In this document: piece after piece, positions 41,075 through 44,691 of the stretch | Numbering within the stretch: the stretch's first letter is position 1 | How the letters are laid out: each line of letters opens with the position of its first letter | Origin: Mucilaginibacter sp. | GTDB taxonomy: Bacteria; Bacteroidota; Bacteroidia; Sphingobacteriales; Sphingobacteriaceae | Direction of reading: 5' to 3' | Length of the DNA: 44,691 nucleotides | NCBI GenBank assembly: GCA_028288085.1 | Contig: JAQBOK010000010.1 | Span: forward strand, 1-44,691 | Position numbers and translations under genes: made by a program | The notes under the pieces: model-generated | Databases searched by the model: none | What the model saw: the letters and a program-made list of their open reading frames with translations, nothing else | What the model was told of the DNA's origin: nothing

Positions 41075-43195
41075 CTATCTCACAAAAGCCGTTGCCACCC
41101 CGCCATCAACATTTAGCGCATTCCCTGTTGATTTATTCAACAAGCCACCCACAAAAGCAAAACAGGCGTTGGCTATGTCTACAGGTAATATCACTTCGTT
41201 CAATAAGGTGCGTTTGGCATAATAGGCCGGCAACTCTTCTATTGTAACACCATAAGCCTTAGCCCGGCCCTCGGCCCAGCCTCCTGCCCAAATATTACTG
41301 TCGCTGATCACCGCATCGGGGTTTACTACATTTACCCGTATTTTATCAGCGCCCAACTCGGCCGCATTCAGTCGGCTTAAATGTAGCTGAGCAGCTTTTG
41401 CGCTGCCATAACCTGCATTATTCGGGCCACTAACTAAGGCATTTTTACTAACGATATTAATAATATCACCTCCAATAGCTTGCTTTTTCATTACTGCAAC
41501 TGTAGCTTGCGTCACCAAAAACTGGCCCTTTACCAATACATCATATAGCAGATCCCAATCTTTTTCGGTATGGTCGCCGATGGTTTTGGAGATAGATAGC
41601 CCTGCATTATTTACTACCAGGTCAACACCCCCAAAAGCTAAAACAGCGTCAGAAATCGCTTTTTCTATTTGATCGGCCTTGGTCACATCTAATATCGCGG
41701 TAGTATAAGCATCTTTGCCAAACTGCTTTTTAAATTCTTCGGCTGCCCCTTCCAGTCGTTCGGCATTCATATCATTCAAAACAACAACAGCACCTTCCTC
41801 TGCAAATTTCTTAGCTATAGCTTTGCCAATACCACCGGCACTGCCTGTTATCAAGGCAATTCGCCCCGATAAAGCTTTTGGTTTTGGCATGCGTTGCAGC
41901 TTGGCCTCTTCCAGTAGCCAGTATTCAATATCAAAAGCTTCCTGCTGCGGGAGCGAAGTATATTCAGAAATCGCTTCGGCGCCTTTCATTACATTAATAG
42001 CATTTGTATAAAACTCGGCAGCAACACGGGCTGTTTGCTTATCCTTAGCAAAAGTGAACATGCCCACACCGGGATATAATATTACCACCGGATTGGCATC
42101 GCGTATGGCCGGGCTGTTTAGATGCTTGCAGGTATTGTAATACTCTGTATACATTTTCCGGTAAGCCTCAAAAGCGAGGGCAAGTTTTTCCTTTAATTTT
42201 ACCGGATCGTTCAGATCTGCATCGGCTTCCAATTCTAAAACCAGCGGACTGATCTTTGTACGCAAAAAATGATCCGGGCAACTGGTTCCCATCGGGGCCA
42301 GTCGTTCCAAATCATTGGAATTGATGAATTCTAATACCCTCGGATCATCCGAAAAATTTCCTATCATGCGGGTTTGTGACGAGCAGAAGCCACGCAATAC
42401 CGGCGCTAATGCTACAGCTTGCTTTTTACGATTAGCTTCATCCAAACTTGGTAATTTCGGTCCGCCAAAAACAGGTCCTTTTTTCCCATAATTTTGTTCC
42501 AGGTATTCGGCACATTGTTCTATCACTTCCAACGTATTGATATAGCTTTCATAAGCCGTATTGCCCCAGGTAAATAAACCATGCGAACCCAGCATAATAC
42601 CCCGTATCCCCGGGCTGGCATCAAGGCATTCCTTTAGCTTTAAGCCCAGGTCAAATCCCGGGCGCTGCCAGTCAACCCAACCTATTGTGCCACCAAAAAG
42701 CTCTTCTGTGATCTTCTTTCCCTCTTTTGCTGCCGCGATAGCAATAGCTGCATCAGGGTGCAAATGGTCGATATGCTTAAAAGGCAAAAAACCATGTAAT
42801 GGCGTATCAATAGATGGCGCTTTTGAATTCAGATCGAAAATGCAATGGTTAAATAGTTCAACCATTTCGTCCTCATGTTCAATCCCCCGGTAAACATTGG
42901 TTAAACTACAGAGCCTGTCTACGTACAAAGCGGCAAGGCCGCTCTTTTTGAGGGTGCCAATGTCACCGCCTGATCCTTTGATCCACATCACTTCCACCTC
43001 GTGGCCGGTTAAGGGATCTTTATTTGTTACTTTGCATGATGTATTACCGCCGCCATAATTAGTAAGACGCAGATCTGCGCCTAATAAATTAGATCGATAT
43101 ATCAACAGGCCCACTTCATCGCCCGCTAATTCGGCCGCTTTGGCATCATCCCATAAATAACTTACGTGTTTAAATGTTTTTGTATTGGCAGACAT
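41075..43195 (-). CDS. rhaEW: Bifunctional rhamnulose-1-P aldolase / lactaldehyde dehydrogenase
   Basis: Fusion enzyme of 706 residues. The N-terminal class II aldolase domain (about 1-430) splits L-rhamnulose 1-phosphate into DHAP and L-lactaldehyde; it shows the zinc-binding LHGFLPFKHIDHLHPD and MLGSHGLFTWG. The C-terminal SDR domain (about 440-706) with TGSAGGIGKA, VVNNAG and YGSAKAA (catalytic Tyr-Lys) handles lactaldehyde. RhaEW-type fusions are described in Bacillus, alphaproteobacteria and Bacteroidota. It is 18 bp after rhaT, clearly in one operon. Confidence 0.92.
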   Translation of the reverse strand: MSANTKTFKHVSYLWDDAKAAELAGDEVGLLIYRSNLLGADLRLTNYGGGNTSCKVTNKDPLTGHEVEVMWIKGSGGDIGTLKKSGLAALYVDRLCSLTNVYRGIEHEDEMVELFNHCIFDLNSKAPSIDTPLHGFLPFKHIDHLHPDAAIAIAAAKEGKKITEELFGGTIGWVDWQRPGFDLGLKLKECLDASPGIRGIMLGSHGLFTWGNTAYESYINTLEVIEQCAEYLEQNYGKKGPVFGGPKLPSLDEANRKKQAVALAPVLRGFCSSQTRMIGNFSDDPRVLEFINSNDLERLAPMGTSCPDHFLRTKISPLVLELEADADLNDPVKLKEKLALAFEAYRKMYTEYYNTCKHLNSPAIRDANPVVILYPGVGMFTFAKDKQTARVAAEFYTNAINVMKGAEAISEYTSLPQQEAFDIEYWLLEEAKLQRMPKPKALSGRIALITGSAGGIGKAIAKKFAEEGAVVVLNDMNAERLEGAAEEFKKQFGKDAYTTAILDVTKADQIEKAISDAVLAFGGVDLVVNNAGLSISKTIGDHTEKDWDLLYDVLVKGQFLVTQATVAVMKKQAIGGDIINIVSKNALVSGPNNAGYGSAKAAQLHLSRLNAAELGADKIRVNVVNPDAVISDSNIWAGGWAEGRAKAYGVTIEELPAYYAKRTLLNEVILPVDIANACFAFVGGLLNKSTGNALNVDGGVATAFVR

Positions 43196-43213
43196 ATATT
43201 AAATTTTAGATCC

Positions 43214-44293
43214 TTATTTTATTGAATTTCCGTATCCTACAATGATAACGGATAAAATGATGGTTATAATGCCGGTTACCACTGTAAAAATTGCCTTCCT
43301 GCTTACTCCCTTCCATTCCTTTAGCAGAAGGCCCCAAACATTGGCTATCAGTATAATAAATGCCATGTGCAATATCCACGAACTGGCGCCATTTCCCATT
43401 TTGCTTTCACCCATTCCGTAAAAGAAAAACTGCAAAAACCAGGTTGTGCCGGCCAATGCGCAAAACAAGTAATTCTTGAGCAAGGGCCTGCTACTATCTG
43501 TATAGTCGCCAAATGTTTTATTGCGGGCATTTAATATCATACACCATACAAAATTAGTGGTTAAACCACCCCAAAGAATAACAACGTAGGTAACATTGTT
43601 GAGGAAAAGAAAGTTTCCCTGCTCGGGGTGCGTTACTTTCCACACTTCATTCGCGTTTTCGGCCATTGTTTTGCCAGCCTCTATACCAAAGTTAAAGCAG
43701 GCGCTTAATACCCCCGAAACAATAGCCACAAAAATACCCAGTCCGAAACGATATTCCTTGTTGTCTTCGGCAATTACCCGGTTTTTGGCAAGTTCCCGTT
43801 CCTTGAGTGTACCTGCTTTGCCGCAGATAATAATACCTATCACACAGATCACGATCCCCAGCAATACCATCTGGCCCCAATGGCTATGGAGCAGCATACT
43901 AAAGGTGTCCTTCCCCGCCTTTGGAAAAAAATTATAATAAACAGAAGGAATGATAGCGCCAAACACAGCGCACAAACCTAAAATAATGGTGCTGCCCAGG
44001 GACACGCCAAGATAGCGCACACCCAAACCATAAGTTAATCCCCCAATACCCCAAAGTAGGCCAAAAAAATAGGTGAGCAACAGTATTTCTCCATTAGTTT
44101 GTTTGATGATCTCTGTAAAATGAGGTATTGTGAGCCAGGCTGCAAGGGGCGGAACAATGAACCAGGAAAATATTCCGCCAACTATCCAGAAACTTTCCCA
44201 GGCCCAGCCTTTAACTTTTTTGTAGGGGATATAAAAACTGCCGGAAGCAAAGCCGCCGATAAAATGGAAGATGATACCTAAGATAACCTGCAT
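43214..44293 (-). CDS. rhaT: L-rhamnose/H+ symporter RhaT
   Basis: Inner-membrane sugar/proton symporter of the RhaT family in the drug/metabolite transporter superfamily. The start ILGIIFHFIGGFASGSFYIP and the segment GLLWGIGGLTYGLGVRYLG are typical, and about ten transmembrane helices are visible in 359 residues (E. coli RhaT has 344). A hydrophilic loop near 165-190 (KERELAKNRVIAEDNKEYRF) separates the halves. It is the first gene of the rhamnose operon. A small TGCCT-AAAA-AGGCA hairpin (44324-44337) lies in the upstream region, but no clear -7 box or operator was found. Confidence 0.93.
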   Translation of the reverse strand: MQVILGIIFHFIGGFASGSFYIPYKKVKGWAWESFWIVGGIFSWFIVPPLAAWLTIPHFTEIIKQTNGEILLLTYFFGLLWGIGGLTYGLGVRYLGVSLGSTIILGLCAVFGAIIPSVYYNFFPKAGKDTFSMLLHSHWGQMVLLGIVICVIGIIICGKAGTLKERELAKNRVIAEDNKEYRFGLGIFVAIVSGVLSACFNFGIEAGKTMAENANEVWKVTHPEQGNFLFLNNVTYVVILWGGLTTNFVWCMILNARNKTFGDYTDSSRPLLKNYLFCALAGTTWFLQFFFYGMGESKMGNGASSWILHMAFIILIANVWGLLLKEWKGVSRKAIFTVVTGIITIILSVIIVGYGNSIK

Positions 44294-44323
44294 AATTTAG
44301 TTTGGATGGGTTTATAATAGTCC

Positions 44324-44337
44324 TGCCTAAAAAGGCA
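44324..44337. promoter_or_regulatory. Small palindrome upstream of rhaT
   Basis: TGCCT-AAAA-AGGCA has 5-bp arms and a 4-nt centre, 30 bp before the rhaT start. It could be an operator half-site pair or a leader hairpin of the rha operon. The remaining 288-bp divergent gap shows only a weak TACTTTAG (44547-44554) as a -7-like box for the gene at 44582. Confidence 0.25.
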
Positions 44338-44581
44338 TCGATAAATTTAGGATATTTTATTTGTGATAGCCTAATTTCGGAATGAAAAGGCCCCGATCGA
44401 ACTGACATATAACTGCAGCGAATTTTTGATTTCTGATAGGTAATAAGAAAGATAATGTACAATAGTTGTTAATTTATTTTACACCAACCGGGATAATTAC
44501 TTAATGAAAATGGTTTTTAACACTGGCGCTTTCTTATTAATTGCTTTACTTTAGACATATCAACCAAATTGCCGATCATCC

Positions 44582-44691
44582 ATGTCCTCAAAAATTATTG
44601 AAGCAGAAAATAAGCTCGGTGCCTTGTTGCCGGTCAGCCGGTTAGAACAAAGTCCGCCGGGGGAGTTAATGAATTCGGCAAAGGCATGGTC
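44582..44691 (+). CDS. Start of an unidentified gene, cut by the window end
   Basis: An ATG at 44582 opens a frame that stays open for 36 codons to the end of the window (MSSKIIEAENKLGALLPVSR and on). It is divergent from rhaT with a 288-bp spacer. The visible part is too short to name the product. Its position suggests a link to rhamnose use (for example a further catabolic or regulatory gene), which is inference only. Confidence 0.55.
   Translation, partial: MSSKIIEAENKLGALLPVSRLEQSPPGELMNSAKAW

Overview
The window looks like a chromosomal segment of a Bacteroidota species, most likely family Sphingobacteriaceae (Mucilaginibacter/Pedobacter-like). Reasons: the gene order purH-mreB-mreC-mreD-mrdA-rodA, a short 285-residue primary sigma factor without region 1.1, promoters of the Bacteroidota type (-7 TAnnTTTG, sometimes with TTTG about 19-20 bp upstream), absence of clear Shine-Dalgarno sequences, lipoprotein and Tat-lipoprotein signals, and a Bacteroidota-style rhamnose cluster with a fused RhaEW protein. 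No rRNA, tRNA, CRISPR array, intact insertion sequence or prophage was seen.

Layout. 1-458: non-coding DNA holding two degenerate palindromic repeats. 465-7838 (+): purH, then the elongasome operon mreB, mreC, mreD, mrdA (PBP2), rodA, with 4-8 bp overlaps from mreC onward and a long hairpin between mreB and mreC. 7876-12198: a conserved acidic unknown protein facing thymidine kinase, a stand-alone receiver protein and a GH13 lipoprotein closed by a strong terminator. 12484-15451 (-): a DUF1080 / Gfo-Idh-MocA pair (likely 3-keto-sugar chemistry) and a Blc-type lipocalin. 15618-17314: small stress-type proteins (DUF2383, DUF1003, an orphan). 17668-20049 (+): a 14-TM drug exporter and an SDR behind a promoter carrying twin palindromic operators. 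20265-22849 (+): a Tat-exported tyrosinase lipoprotein, a Cys-rich small protein and an HdeD-like membrane protein. 22890-24191 (-): an Nramp-related transporter with atypical metal-site motifs. 24364-26394 (+): a PAS-PAS-GAF histidine kinase.

26747-34055 (+) is the most system-like block: ABC ATPase, permease, YtrA-type GntR regulator, GIN-like beta-helix protein, a second ABC ATPase, and a 1212-residue permease fused to an M1-peptidase-like domain whose zinc ligands are lost. It starts at an excellent promoter that overlaps a 26-bp near-palindrome, the probable site of the operon's own regulator, and ends at a terminator. It is followed by a lone PD-(D/E)XK nuclease-like gene (34168-35331) and rpoD with a long structured leader.

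36674-44293 (-): a PhnB-like VOC protein and an NAD-dependent epimerase-like protein, then the rhamnose operon rhaT-rhaEW-rhaI-rhaB, covering uptake, isomerisation, phosphorylation, aldol cleavage and lactaldehyde handling. A divergent unknown gene starts at 44582 and runs off the end. Functional calls rest on motif and family recognition by eye; no database search was run.
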